Counted from the first letter of the stretch, positions 53,814 through 63,121 are shown. The stretch: 64,000 bases of DNA from Lunatimonas salinarum (GCF_017811155.1 NZ_JACVCV010000008.1:186001-250000), one strand, 5' to 3'. The notes: generated by a model from the letters alone, not told the origin. Program-made: numbers and translations.

Positions 53814-54748
53814 TCCGATGTTTTGGTATATGCTGCCAGGCGTTCAATGCCCACCACCAAAATGACTCCGACAAAAAAGGCCAAAATCGCAATCAAAAAG
53901 TGTGCCTCTTCACCCGTGGTCAATTGATAATGATGTGGCCAAATATTTTCTGTCAAAAAAGGCTTTTGCTCTCCACTGCTCGAAAGGCGGTAAGAAACTA
54001 CCTCCTTCCAGGGCCAGATTTTGTTAATGGATCCTAGCATGAATCCCGACAAAAATGCCAACGTGATTGCGTGAAAACGCTTTAGAAGCCAAGATATTAA
54101 CCTGCTAAAGGAAAGTATCCCCACGATACATCCTACCGCAAATACCGCCAAGGTCAAAAAGTCCCTTTCGGTAACTGCCCGGAGTATCTGTTCATATTGA
54201 CCAAGAATCAACAAGATAAAGCTACCGGAAATTCCAGGCAGTATCATGGCGCAAATGGCGATCGCTCCGGATAAGAAGGTAAACCAGATGGTTTCGGGGG
54301 TGGATACCGGAGGGATTTCCGTGATAAAGTAAGCAATCACCGTTCCCAGGGGAATAGCTATGATGGCCAGTACGTTCCACTTTCGGATATCCCTCAAGAT
54401 GACAATTGCACTGATGAGGATCAAGCCGCAGAAAAAAGACCAAAGTGGTATGGCATGGTGCTCCATCAAAAAGGTAATGACCCGGGAGAGGGTAAATATG
54501 CTGGTGAGAATTCCCAGCACAAGGACCAGTAAAAAGCCTCCGTTTACATGTTTCCAGAAAGCCCTGAATTCAAAATTCTTAAGGAGGTAAAGGGCATCGA
54601 TATCGATTGACCGGATACTGTCCAGCAACTTCTCGTATATCTTGGTTACCAGGGCTATAGAACCTCCCGATACTCCCGGTACGATGTCAGCACCACCCAT
54701 AGCCATTCCCTTTAAAAACAAAAGGAGCTTATCTGTTAAATTTTTCAT
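53810..54748 (-). CDS. DUF368 family membrane protein (PopT-type undecaprenyl-phosphate translocase)
   Basis: A 312-residue membrane protein with about eight to ten hydrophobic segments and the DUF368 signature GGADIVPGVSGGSIALVTKIYEKLLDSI, plus the internal repeat MILPGISGSFILLILGQYEQIL. DUF368 proteins were recently shown in other bacteria to recycle the lipid carrier undecaprenyl phosphate across the inner membrane (PopT); the link is by family only. It suits the cell-envelope genes in this part of the window. aroE follows with a 4-base overlap. Confidence 0.88.
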   Translation of the reverse strand: MKNLTDKLLLFLKGMAMGGADIVPGVSGGSIALVTKIYEKLLDSIRSIDIDALYLLKNFEFRAFWKHVNGGFLLVLVLGILTSIFTLSRVITFLMEHHAIPLWSFFCGLILISAIVILRDIRKWNVLAIIAIPLGTVIAYFITEIPPVSTPETIWFTFLSGAIAICAMILPGISGSFILLILGQYEQILRAVTERDFLTLAVFAVGCIVGILSFSRLISWLLKRFHAITLAFLSGFMLGSINKIWPWKEVVSYRLSSSGEQKPFLTENIWPHHYQLTTGEEAHFLIAILAFFVGVILVVGIERLAAYTKTSE

Positions 54749-54792
54749 GAAGGTTACCGTAGGTGTGCATTAGGATTGAAAAATGAGGCGAA

Positions 54793-55560
54793 CTAAACCC
54801 CCAAATTCAGGAAGTGGTCAAATGTGTCACCCCTCAATCCCAGACGTAGTGTCTCTAGGGAGATAAACTCATTGGGAGCGATGTTTCCTAAGTTTACATT
54901 TGCACCCAACAACTTGATAAACCAAACCTGTTGTTCCTTTTGCGGAGCTTCCCAGATAATTCGCTCCTCAGGAATCCGGGTGAGGATCTCTTCTACTAAT
55001 CCCTGCCTTACTTCGCCCGAGTCCCTAAAAAGACCGACGGTTCCCCCTTCTCTAGCCTCACCGATTACTTTCCATGCACCGGCATCCAGTTCCTTTTGCA
55101 TTTGTTCGATCCACTTGTAAGGAGGAATAATCTTGGCTGCATCTTTGGAACCCACTTCGGAAAGCACGGTGACCTGTTTGGCCAGTGTACGGATGTATTC
55201 GCACTTCTTTCCATGGTCCAATGTGATGGATCCGTCAGACACCTCCGCAAAAGTAAGCTCGTAAGTATCGAGTAGCTTTCGGTAATCTTCAAATTGATCC
55301 CTGACCAGGAAAGCTTCAAATAATGTCCCGCCGAAATACACCGGTATTCCCGCAGATCGATATAATTCTATTTTTTCTTTGAGATTTTTCGTCACGTAGG
55401 AAGTGGCCCAGCCAAACTTGACGATGTCTATAAAATCGCCACTTACTTCGATAAAATCTTCCACTTCCCTGAGGCTCAACCCTTTGTCCATAGCCATGGT
55501 AAATCCCGAAGTCCGAGGTTTTACCGTACGGTCTGGAATGCTTTTTAGAATGTAATTCAT
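54793..55560 (-). CDS. comA: Phosphosulfolactate synthase (ComA family)
   Basis: A 255-residue TIM-barrel enzyme that adds sulfite to phosphoenolpyruvate to give phosphosulfolactate. The family signature is complete: KPRTSGFTMAMDKGLSLREV, FIDIVKFGWATSYV, YFGGTLFEAFLVRDQ, FAEVSDGSI, VLSEVGSKDAAKI, VIGEAREGGTVGLF and LGANVNLGNIAPNEFI. It was first described in coenzyme M synthesis in methanogens. In Bacteroidota a role in supplying sulfonates, perhaps for sulfonolipids, is possible (inference). It lies between the TPR gene and DUF368 on the minus strand. Confidence 0.92.
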   Translation of the reverse strand: MNYILKSIPDRTVKPRTSGFTMAMDKGLSLREVEDFIEVSGDFIDIVKFGWATSYVTKNLKEKIELYRSAGIPVYFGGTLFEAFLVRDQFEDYRKLLDTYELTFAEVSDGSITLDHGKKCEYIRTLAKQVTVLSEVGSKDAAKIIPPYKWIEQMQKELDAGAWKVIGEAREGGTVGLFRDSGEVRQGLVEEILTRIPEERIIWEAPQKEQQVWFIKLLGANVNLGNIAPNEFISLETLRLGLRGDTFDHFLNLGV

Positions 55561-55601
55561 TCAATAAGTTATTAGTAAAGACGAAATAATAGGAAAACTC
55601 A

Positions 55602-57011
55602 CTAGGTAAAATCGGTCCTATATTGGTTGATGATTTTATAAATGGCTTTTTGATGCTCCAGTTCTGGCATCAACTCAAATAAAATCACGTGTTTTTCAAA
55701 CCCCAAAGTTAATGCATTTTCTAAAATTGAAAAGGCTTCTTTGTATTTCCCCGTCTTTATGAGGTATACCACTAGTCGGTAATATAGCTCTGCTTCTTCA
55801 GGCAACTCTTCCATGCCTTCTTTGATCACATCCTCTGCTTCTTCAAATCGATTTTGGTCAAAATAGATGATGGAAAGGTTGATATATGTTTCCATGATCC
55901 CGGGTTCCAAGTTGATAGCCTCCTCATAGGCCTCAGAACTTGCCTGTAGGTTTCCCAAGTTGTATTCGGCCTCTGCCAGACCGACCCAGTAGTTGGCGTT
56001 TTCGTCCGATAGGTGGATGGCCTTTTTGAAGTAATGAATGGCCTCGAAATATTTCTTCTTTTTAAGCATGCACATACCCATCCCAAACCACGCGTCGTCG
56101 TACTCGGGATCCAGTTTGGCAGATTTTTTGAAATACTTGAACGCCAAGTCAATTTGATTCAATTTTTCGTAGGCCGCTCCCAGATAGCAGCAGTTTTCCG
56201 AGTTGCTTCCCTCACAGTTGATGGTGTTTTGATAGGCTTCCAGAGCCTGTTCATACTGTTGGGTGTTCATCAACGCATTGCCCATGTTAAAATAGGCAGA
56301 GGCAAAGCTATCATCAATCAGGATGGCATACTCATAGGCCGTGATGGCTTCTTCAAATTTCCCTAAACGGTTATAAACCACGCCAAGGTTGTACCAAGAA
56401 CCGGCGTTGTACGGATCTTGATCGATAAACTCCTGATAGAACTGAAGGATCTCATCGAAGGATCCCTCCTCTTCGGTTATCATGGCAAGTTGAAAAAGGG
56501 CATCTTCGTGGTTGAGCTTCAGGGTCACACAGTCTTTGTAGGATTGTATGGCTCTTTCCTTTTGACCATCGGCACGGTACACATTTCCGAGCAAGTAATG
56601 AACCTCGGCCTTGTCCTCGGCCACGGGGAGGTATGCTTCGAGTAATTCAATCGCCTCCCGTATGTTGCCTAATATGGGGTAGGCATTCGCCAGTGCCAAA
56701 ACGATGTCTTCGTTGTTCGGAGAGATATTATTGAGGTGCTCGAGTATTTCCACCCCCTCCTCGATATCATCCAGTAATATCATGGCCTGTGCCTGAAGTA
56801 GCTTTATTTCCTGGGAAAAAGGGAACTTCTCCAACGCAATCTGACTGGCTTTGTAGGCCTTTTTAAATTTTTGATTGTCTAGGTAAAACCTGACGATATC
56901 CTCCAGTTCCTCCTCTCCAAAATACAAGTCCAAATTGGCCTTGAGGGAGTTTTCGAATCTTAGAACCAACTCCCGGTCCTGTTCTGAATGGTTTTCAAAA
57001 TCTCCCGTCAT
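55602..57011 (-). CDS. Tetratricopeptide repeat protein
   Basis: A 469-residue soluble protein made almost entirely of TPR units (about twelve 34-residue repeats, for example PYNAGSWYNLGVVYNRLG and SENCCYLGAAYEKLNQ). The repeats form a scaffold for protein binding; the partner is unknown. The frame is open to 57140, but that extension is a basic, low-complexity stretch. The ATG at 57011 (MTGDFEN) starts a typical acidic N-terminus, so I prefer it. It lies 89 bases after the epimerase gene on the same strand, and ComA follows after 41 bases. Confidence 0.88.
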   Translation of the reverse strand: MTGDFENHSEQDRELVLRFENSLKANLDLYFGEEELEDIVRFYLDNQKFKKAYKASQIALEKFPFSQEIKLLQAQAMILLDDIEEGVEILEHLNNISPNNEDIVLALANAYPILGNIREAIELLEAYLPVAEDKAEVHYLLGNVYRADGQKERAIQSYKDCVTLKLNHEDALFQLAMITEEEGSFDEILQFYQEFIDQDPYNAGSWYNLGVVYNRLGKFEEAITAYEYAILIDDSFASAYFNMGNALMNTQQYEQALEAYQNTINCEGSNSENCCYLGAAYEKLNQIDLAFKYFKKSAKLDPEYDDAWFGMGMCMLKKKKYFEAIHYFKKAIHLSDENANYWVGLAEAEYNLGNLQASSEAYEEAINLEPGIMETYINLSIIYFDQNRFEEAEDVIKEGMEELPEEAELYYRLVVYLIKTGKYKEAFSILENALTLGFEKHVILFELMPELEHQKAIYKIINQYRTDFT

Positions 57012-57100
57012 TGAATATCTTTTCTGTTTAACACATAAGTTACCAAAATTTTTGGTAGCGCACACAGGTGGGGGGATAATTTTCACCGCCCCATCGCCTA

Positions 57101-58078
57101 CTAAACGGGGATGCTTTTGCTTTCGTTCCCGGATGCCCACCGCAGTGTCTCCGTCAACGGGCGAAAGGAAAATCCGCTCAACTCCGCCGCTTTTTTATTT
57201 TCGTAAACCAGCGGCTTGCCTGCAATCAACCCATTAAGGCCATCAAACTTTCCATAAGTCTTTCGTTTTAAGAAAAACGGCAAGAGGCTTTTCCAGCTAT
57301 TTGCGCTCCTCCAGGGGAATAACTCATTGACTGGAGCAGATTTAAATGCCTCACGCAGATGGACCAAAAGATCCGGGAACGGAATGCTCCCGTTGCTAAT
57401 AATGTACCGTGAATTCCACTCGCCATCCTTTACCAGCTTTGCGATAAGCGCACTCGCATCCCGAATGTCGGAATAATTGAAATTTCCTGCATTGGACCCG
57501 TAGGCGGATTTAAGCAAATACTGATAAATGTGGGCACTCGAGCGGCAATCTGAAATTTTTGGCAATAACGTGGTCGGGTTGAAGACCATCACCTCCAGTC
57601 CCTCTTGTGCACCCCTCCAAACCTCGAGTTCGGCGAGGTGTTTGGATACCGCATAGGGGGAATTTAGATCTGAGGTGGTCCACTTATATTGTTCATTGAT
57701 GATATCTGTATCCGGATCTATCCCCAGGGCAGATGCGGAACTGATAAATACCAGTCGCTTGATGCCTGTGCTAAGGAGGGCGTTTACCACGTTTGTCGTG
57801 CCTTCTAGGTTTACCTTGAGCAAGTCACCCTCCCCTGGCAGATCGACCGGGACCAAGCCTGCTGCATGGATCACGATATCCACATCCTTAAAAGCGGCTT
57901 CCAGCGACTGAAAATCGTTGATATCACCCTCGTGCCAAGTAACCTCCGTACTCAAATCGCCTAAGAGATCCAGTTTACTCTGTTTCCTCTTCAATCCATG
58001 CAGTATTCCCAGCCCTGCAAATTCCCTTGCAAGGTAACTTCCCAATAGGCCGGTGATACCAGTGATCAGTACCTTCAT
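57101..58078 (-). CDS. NAD-dependent epimerase/dehydratase family protein
   Basis: A 325-residue extended short-chain dehydrogenase. Rossmann motif GITGLLG at residues 7-13, catalytic Tyr and Lys in SPYAVSKHLAE, and LVFISSASALG with the Ser of the active site. The substrate is probably a nucleotide sugar, given the neighbours, but the family is broad. Its start overlaps the previous (CpsB-type) gene by 4 bases. Confidence 0.9.
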   Translation of the reverse strand: MKVLITGITGLLGSYLAREFAGLGILHGLKRKQSKLDLLGDLSTEVTWHEGDINDFQSLEAAFKDVDIVIHAAGLVPVDLPGEGDLLKVNLEGTTNVVNALLSTGIKRLVFISSASALGIDPDTDIINEQYKWTTSDLNSPYAVSKHLAELEVWRGAQEGLEVMVFNPTTLLPKISDCRSSAHIYQYLLKSAYGSNAGNFNYSDIRDASALIAKLVKDGEWNSRYIISNGSIPFPDLLVHLREAFKSAPVNELFPWRSANSWKSLLPFFLKRKTYGKFDGLNGLIAGKPLVYENKKAAELSGFSFRPLTETLRWASGNESKSIPV

Positions 58079-58824
58079 AGCGAAGAATTAACCAACGGTA
58101 AGGACATTAGTTTTTCGTAATATCTTTCGTTTGGCAGATTTTCAAGCGCGTCGAGGTATCGTTGGTTATGGCAGTCGGTACCGACCAACTTTACCAACTG
58201 CATATCGATTAGCTTTTCGGCAAATTTCTTCACCGGCTTGGAGTAATATCCCGTAAGCGACAATAGATTTAACTGAAAATAGATATTCCGCTCTGCCAGT
58301 GACTCCAGCAGGGATGGATTCTGATGCAGGTACAGGTATCGCTCCGGATGGGCATAAATGGGCTTATACCCCGCAGTCTCCAAGCGAAACAACGTATCTT
58401 CCAAAATATGGGTCTTGTTCATAAATCCGGTTTCCACCAAGATCATATTATCTCCAAGTGTCAACAGCGGCTCCTTTTTTAGAATCTTATCGTAAAAAAG
58501 CTCATCCAAATAATACTCAGCCGCCGCTTCCAGTTGGATATCTATTCCCTCTTTCGCAACGGCCTTCCTGAGGGCCTCCAAGCCCCCTTGGATGATTTCA
58601 GGGGTGTTTTTATAAAACTCACTCATGATATGGGGGGTCATGATCAGTTTTTGAAGTCCCCAGCCTTTCAAACGCTTAATCAGCTCCAAAGAATCTTCCA
58701 TGGTTTGGGCCCCATCGTCTATCCCCGGGATTAGGTGGCTATGCATATCCACCTTCATCCACGAAAGGTCCAAGGGAAGGTTTTCTTTGGGTCTCTTCTT
58801 TTTAAATATATCTAACAACGACAT
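58075..58824 (-). CDS. CpsB/CapC-type PHP-domain tyrosine-protein phosphatase
   Basis: A 249-residue manganese-dependent phosphatase of the PHP superfamily, which in other bacteria dephosphorylates the kinases that control capsule assembly. Metal ligands are visible: His28 and His30 in KVDMHSHLIPGIDDG, the His in MTPHIMSEFY, the His and Glu in IYAHPERYLYLHQN, and Asp and His in VGTDCHNQRY. I chose ATG 58824 (MSLLDIFKKK); the open frame to 58914 overlaps rfbC entirely. The ATG shares its A with the rfbC stop codon (TAATG), giving tight coupling. Confidence 0.9.
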   Translation of the reverse strand: MSLLDIFKKKRPKENLPLDLSWMKVDMHSHLIPGIDDGAQTMEDSLELIKRLKGWGLQKLIMTPHIMSEFYKNTPEIIQGGLEALRKAVAKEGIDIQLEAAAEYYLDELFYDKILKKEPLLTLGDNMILVETGFMNKTHILEDTLFRLETAGYKPIYAHPERYLYLHQNPSLLESLAERNIYFQLNLLSLTGYYSKPVKKFAEKLIDMQLVKLVGTDCHNQRYLDALENLPNERYYEKLMSLPLVNSSL

Positions 58825-59375
58825 TAAAGCCCTCCTCCACTCAATTTTTGAAATTCCTCCAACGTCGGCAACGCCAGGTCTTTGTCGGACAGCAACGGAC
58901 GGGACACGCCCCATTGGATGTTAAGCTGAGTATCATCCCAGATAATTCCTCCTTCACTGGCTTTATGATACAAATTGGAACACTTGTAAGAAAATATGGC
59001 ATCCTCCCAAACAGCAAAACCATGGGCAAAGCCTTTTGGGATATACAGCATGTTCTGTAGATTGGCATCTAGCACGACAGCGTGATACTGACCAAATGTG
59101 GGGGATCCCTTTCTTAGGTCCACACAGACATCGAGCACTTTGCCTACGATCACTCGTGCAAGCTTGGCCTGTGCAAACTCACCGGTCTGAAAATGGAGCC
59201 CTCTCACAATGTCCCGTTCCGAAAAGGACTGATTATCCTGCATCCATACCGTTGGCAGACCATGCTTCTCAAAGACATCCTGTTTATAAGTCTCCAAAAA
59301 ATATCCTCGCTCGTCCCGAAATATCTTGGGGTAGATTTCCACGACATCCTTTATGGGTGTTTCTCGTATCTCCAT
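58824..59375 (-). CDS. rfbC: dTDP-4-dehydrorhamnose 3,5-epimerase
   Basis: A 183-residue cupin-fold epimerase of dTDP-rhamnose synthesis. The catalytic His61 lies in RGLHFQ, with the substrate loop FRDERGYFLETY before it and YIPKGFAHGFAVWED and YKCSNLYH after it. It is the first gene of a leftward cluster (rfbC, phosphatase, epimerase). The other rhamnose genes are not in this window. Confidence 0.94.
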   Translation of the reverse strand: MEIRETPIKDVVEIYPKIFRDERGYFLETYKQDVFEKHGLPTVWMQDNQSFSERDIVRGLHFQTGEFAQAKLARVIVGKVLDVCVDLRKGSPTFGQYHAVVLDANLQNMLYIPKGFAHGFAVWEDAIFSYKCSNLYHKASEGGIIWDDTQLNIQWGVSRPLLSDKDLALPTLEEFQKLSGGGL

Positions 59376-59469
59376 GGGTATGCTGCTATCTGGTGTGATT
59401 TATACGAATGTTGGAATAGACAGAAAAGTCAGGAATATCAAGTACCGATACTTTCTGCCTATTTTTCTT

Positions 59470-59477
59470 CAAAATTA
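59470..59477 (-). promoter_or_regulatory. Putative -7 box (TAATTTTG) of the rfbC cluster
   Basis: An exact TAnnTTTG match on the minus strand, about 95 bases before the rfbC start. Confidence 0.4.
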
Positions 59478-59510
59478 GCTAAATTTAACCTGCTAAAATA
59501 GCGCTATAGT

Positions 59511-59518
59511 TAATTTTG
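59511..59518 (+). promoter_or_regulatory. Putative -7 box (TAATTTTG) of hflX
   Basis: An exact TAnnTTTG match 116 bases before the hflX start. With the box at 59470 it makes a divergent pair in a 258-base gap that holds no gene. Confidence 0.4.
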
Positions 59519-59633
59519 TGCCATTCCGTCGGTTTAGGCACAGGGTTTGACCGATCATACTCCCATGGAGCAACAGAAAAGGCAAGCAAAGGTTAGCTAC
59601 ACAAGGGGGTTTTAAGAGTTAAGAAAAGGTTAG

Positions 59634-60911
59634 ATGAGCAAATACACAAGAAAACTAAAGAAATTAATCGACACCGCTCCAGAACAGGAAAAAGCCGTGT
59701 TGGTGGCACTGATTCATCAGCAGGACACAGACCGGGTGATCCAAGAGCACTTGGATGAGCTTGCGCTGCTGACCGAGACGCTCGGTGCTGAAGCCATCCA
59801 CCGATTTACACAGCGGCTGGAAAAGCCGGATATCCGCACCTTTGTGGGATCGGGGAAGCTGGAGGAAATCAAGTCCTATATCGAGTTTTTTGAAGTGGAT
59901 ATGATCATCTTTGACGATGACCTATCTCCATCACAGATGCGGAATCTTGAAAATGAACTAAAGGTCAAGGTTTACGATCGTTCCTTGTTAATTCTTGACA
60001 TTTTTCTTCAAAGAGCCCAAACAGCGCAAGCGAAAACTCAGGTAGAATTGGCCCGGTATCAATACTTGTTACCCCGACTTACGCGGATGTGGACCCACTT
60101 AGAGCGACAACGGGGTGGAACTTCTACCCGCGGCGGTGCCGGTGAGAAAGAAATTGAAACGGATAAAAGGGATATACGTGCCAAGATCACCTTGCTAAAA
60201 CAGAAGCTCGATAAAATCGAAAAGCAGGGAATTACCCAGCGAAAAGGCAGAACAGGCATCGTGCGCGTAGCCATGGTGGGATACACCAACGTAGGAAAGA
60301 GCACCCTGATGCGCCTGATGACCAAAGCGGACGTATTGGCCGAAGATAAGCTATTTGCCACGGTTGACTCTACGGTGCGAAAGGTAGTGCTCGAAAACCT
60401 GCCATTTTTGCTTTCCGACACCGTGGGCTTCATACGGAAGTTGCCTACCCACCTGATCGAGTCTTTTAAGTCAACCTTGGCAGAAATCAAGGAAGCCGAT
60501 CTGTTGGTGCACGTGGTGGACGTATCCCATCCGGGCTTTCAAGATCAGATCAACGTCGTAAACCAGACCCTTAACGAATTGGGGGCGGGTGACAAGCCGG
60601 TGATTTTGGTCTTCAATAAGATTGATATTGCCCCGAAGATGCCCGACGAAGAGGTACTGATGCAAATGACTGAACTTGAGGTCGAGGAGGCTGGATACAT
60701 CGACTTTGAAAAACTCGAAGAAAGCTATACCAAAAAATTAGCCATTAAACCGGTTTTTATGGCTGCGGAGTCTGGGATAAATATAGAAGAATTCCGGAGT
60801 GTGCTGACCGGAGAAGTCAAGAAAATACACCAAAAAATGTACCCCCATTACCTGGAGGATGAGGTTTTTGACTTATCTCGATTTACCGACGAAGGAGAGG
60901 AAACCTACTAA
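59634..60911 (+). CDS. hflX: GTPase HflX
   Basis: A 425-residue ribosome-associated GTPase that splits stalled ribosomes after stress. The N-terminal HflX domain (FVGSGKLEEIKSYIEFFEVDMIIFDD, then LARYQYLLPRLTRMWTHLERQRGG) is followed by the G domain: G1 GYTNVGKST, G3 DTVGFIRKLP, G4 NKID. The C-terminal acidic tail is extended. Its stop overlaps the stop of the convergent methyltransferase gene by 4 bases. Confidence 0.95.
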   Translation: MSKYTRKLKKLIDTAPEQEKAVLVALIHQQDTDRVIQEHLDELALLTETLGAEAIHRFTQRLEKPDIRTFVGSGKLEEIKSYIEFFEVDMIIFDDDLSPSQMRNLENELKVKVYDRSLLILDIFLQRAQTAQAKTQVELARYQYLLPRLTRMWTHLERQRGGTSTRGGAGEKEIETDKRDIRAKITLLKQKLDKIEKQGITQRKGRTGIVRVAMVGYTNVGKSTLMRLMTKADVLAEDKLFATVDSTVRKVVLENLPFLLSDTVGFIRKLPTHLIESFKSTLAEIKEADLLVHVVDVSHPGFQDQINVVNQTLNELGAGDKPVILVFNKIDIAPKMPDEEVLMQMTELEVEEAGYIDFEKLEESYTKKLAIKPVFMAAESGINIEEFRSVLTGEVKKIHQKMYPHYLEDEVFDLSRFTDEGEETY

Positions 60912-62296
60912 TCCATGCGGATCCGCCATTCCTTGGGATAGTAATTGTTTATCCGGCTACCCAAATTCTTCACCCAGCCTAACGCGTGCCCCAGATAAGT
61001 GACCAACACCCATCCTGAGGGCGCTTGTTCCAGCGGAAATGTTTCCTTTCGTAGGAACGATAGCGCCTGATCCAGTGAGACATCCACCTTGCTTACGCGA
61101 TGCTTTGGAAGGATGGAGAGTGCCCACTCATGGCTTGGAATCCAACTATTATGGTTCATTTCTCCGAGTGCGATCCCCATATAACGAAGGTTCAGGTGGT
61201 TTGCGATAAATTCGAAGGTAGGTTGGAATTCCTTCGGAAACAAAAAGTAGGCTCCGCCCAATGCGTAAAAGGAGGATTCCTCCACAGAAGGCACCTGTTT
61301 GGCCAGTTCATCGGCTAGCAGCTTGCCGTTGATCCGTTTCAGGTGGGGATGCCGGAATTCCTTTTGCATCTTGGGTGTGGCAATTGTGGCAGTAGAGGCC
61401 CGCTTCATCACGCTGATGAAAAACCCTTCTCCTGCCACCATGTGTGGAAAAAAACGGTATCCAAAGAAGTCCCCTGCATCGGTCTTGATGTGGCTTTCCA
61501 CGATCCCCCACTCAGCTGGTACTGGAATCTGTACAGGCTCAAAGGAAAATTCCTCCGCCAGAAAGCGAATATTTTCCTCATTTTCGCGGCTATTGTACGT
61601 GCAGGTAGCATACACTAGATAGCCTCCGGCCTTGGGAAGCGCACCTACTTCGTCGAGAATTCGCCGCTGACGCACAGCACAATGCGTCACATGATCCGGC
61701 GACCATTCGGCGATGGCGTTCGGATCCTTTCGAAACATGCCTTCGCCCGAACAGGGTGCATCTACCAGAACCAAATCAAACAACCCCTTCAACGGCTCAA
61801 AATGCGAGGCGTCGTTTTGGGTTACTACGGTGTTTCCAATGCCCCATTTGACGATATTTTCCTTGAGTACTTGCGCCCTGCTTGAAATCACCTCGTTGGC
61901 TACAAGGATGCCTTGCTTACCTAGGTAGGAGGCTAAGAGGGTTGATTTTCCGCCTGGAGCGGCACAAAGGTCCAAAAACACCGCGTCCTTGGGAACTGAG
62001 AGAGCAGATAGTACATGGGAAAGAAAGGTAGAGGAGGCTTCCTGCACATAATAGGCCCCCGCATGAAACAACGGATCCAAGGTAAACGAAGGACGACTTC
62101 GGAGTAGGCTGGCTTCCGGACACCAGGGTACCGGAAGTGTCTCCTCAAATCCCGCGAGGGGTTTAAAAGGGTTTAACCGAACACTGGTCACGGGCTCTTC
62201 TTGCAAGGAAGCTAAAAAAGAGGGGATTTCATTTGGTTCCAACACATCTTCGAGGGATTGTACGAAGGATTTCGGCAGGGGAGAATCGGTTTCCAT
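60908..62296 (-). CDS. RsmF/NOL1-NOP2-type 16S rRNA cytosine methyltransferase
   Basis: A 462-residue SAM-dependent RNA cytosine-5 methyltransferase. Motif CAAPGGKSTLLASYLG binds SAM, VLVDAPCSGEGMFRKDP holds one conserved Cys and VYATCTYNSRENE the second (catalytic). The C-terminal part is a PUA-like RNA-binding region. The frame is open to a GTG at 62335, but a TATTTTTG box (62338-62345) lies just before that codon, so the ATG at 62296 with a leader of about 37 bases is more likely. The exact rRNA position modified is not determined. Confidence 0.9.
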   Translation of the reverse strand: METDSPLPKSFVQSLEDVLEPNEIPSFLASLQEEPVTSVRLNPFKPLAGFEETLPVPWCPEASLLRSRPSFTLDPLFHAGAYYVQEASSTFLSHVLSALSVPKDAVFLDLCAAPGGKSTLLASYLGKQGILVANEVISSRAQVLKENIVKWGIGNTVVTQNDASHFEPLKGLFDLVLVDAPCSGEGMFRKDPNAIAEWSPDHVTHCAVRQRRILDEVGALPKAGGYLVYATCTYNSRENEENIRFLAEEFSFEPVQIPVPAEWGIVESHIKTDAGDFFGYRFFPHMVAGEGFFISVMKRASTATIATPKMQKEFRHPHLKRINGKLLADELAKQVPSVEESSFYALGGAYFLFPKEFQPTFEFIANHLNLRYMGIALGEMNHNSWIPSHEWALSILPKHRVSKVDVSLDQALSFLRKETFPLEQAPSGWVLVTYLGHALGWVKNLGSRINNYYPKEWRIRMD

Positions 62297-62337
62297 GCGT
62301 TTCGGGGTTTCGTAAAGGTCGCGGGGCAACGTCACGG

Positions 62338-62345
62338 CAAAAATA
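62338..62345 (-). promoter_or_regulatory. Putative -7 box (TATTTTTG) of the methyltransferase gene
   Basis: An exact TAnnTTTG match on the minus strand, placed so that transcription starts close to 62333. It favours the ATG at 62296 over the GTG at 62335. Confidence 0.4.
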
Positions 62346-62428
62346 GATTTTATCGGAGACTATGCACCATAAACGATGGTTTTATGCCTAAATTCGCTGT
62401 GGCTAGGCAGCAATTAGATAAAGGAACT

Positions 62429-63121
62429 ATGCGCGGTACCCTTCGAAAAATAGTAAAATCCTTGCTCCGGCTGCTGTTGGGCCTGATAGTTTTTTCGTGG
62501 GTCATGGTGGCAGTCTACCGATTGGTCCCGGTATGGATAACGCCCCTCATGGTGATACGGGCTACCGAATCGCTTTTGGGGCCGGAGGAGTTTTCAGCGC
62601 CGCATCAATCTTGGGTTCCTTATGAACGTATTTCGCCCCACGTGGTACTGGCGGTTATCGCTTCCGAAGATCAAAAGTTCCCCTCCCACAATGGTTTTGA
62701 CTGGGAGGCCATTGCGCAGGCACGAAAGGAAATAGCAACCGGCAAACGCTTTCGAGGGGGTAGCACCATTACCAATCAAACCGCCAAAAACGTATTTCTT
62801 TGGCCTGCAAGAAACCTCCTGAGAAAGGGCTTAGAGGCCTATTTTTCGCTTTTAATCGAATTTGGATGGGGAAAACGCCGCATCATGGAAGTGTACCTGA
62901 ACGTGATTGAAATGGGCAATGGCATTTACGGCATTGAGGAAGCGGCACGGCACTATTTTAAAAAATCCGCAGCGGACCTATCCCCTCGGGAAGCCGCCCT
63001 AATCGCCGCGGTATTGCCCAATCCACGCCGCTGGAACCCCGCCCAGCCGACCAACTACATCCGAAACCGACAAAGCTGGATTTTGAGAAACATGCGGAAC
63101 CTCGGCCAGGTCGACCTTTAG
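62429..63121 (+). CDS. mtgA: Monofunctional peptidoglycan glycosyltransferase
   Basis: A 230-residue membrane-anchored transglycosylase (GT51) that polymerises lipid II into glycan strands. One transmembrane segment (about 10-35) is followed by the catalytic VIASEDQKFPSHNGFDW (catalytic Glu), GGSTITNQTAKNVFLWPAR and KRRIMEVYLNVIEMGNGIYGIEEAARHYF (second Glu). I chose ATG 62429, preceded by AAGGA. The open frame continues 57 codons upstream and would overlap the divergent methyltransferase. An ATG at 62384 is an alternative. Confidence 0.93.
   Translation: MRGTLRKIVKSLLRLLLGLIVFSWVMVAVYRLVPVWITPLMVIRATESLLGPEEFSAPHQSWVPYERISPHVVLAVIASEDQKFPSHNGFDWEAIAQARKEIATGKRFRGGSTITNQTAKNVFLWPARNLLRKGLEAYFSLLIEFGWGKRRIMEVYLNVIEMGNGIYGIEEAARHYFKKSAADLSPREAALIAAVLPNPRRWNPAQPTNYIRNRQSWILRNMRNLGQVDL

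Noticed and set aside
57012-57140. N-terminal extension of the TPR protein
   Set aside because: The 43 extra residues are basic and low-complexity, unlike the acidic TPR protein; the ATG at 57011 starts a typical sequence.
59376-59633. tRNA or small RNA in the gap before hflX
   Set aside because: No cloverleaf, T-loop or CCA end can be built by eye; only two divergent promoter-like boxes are visible.
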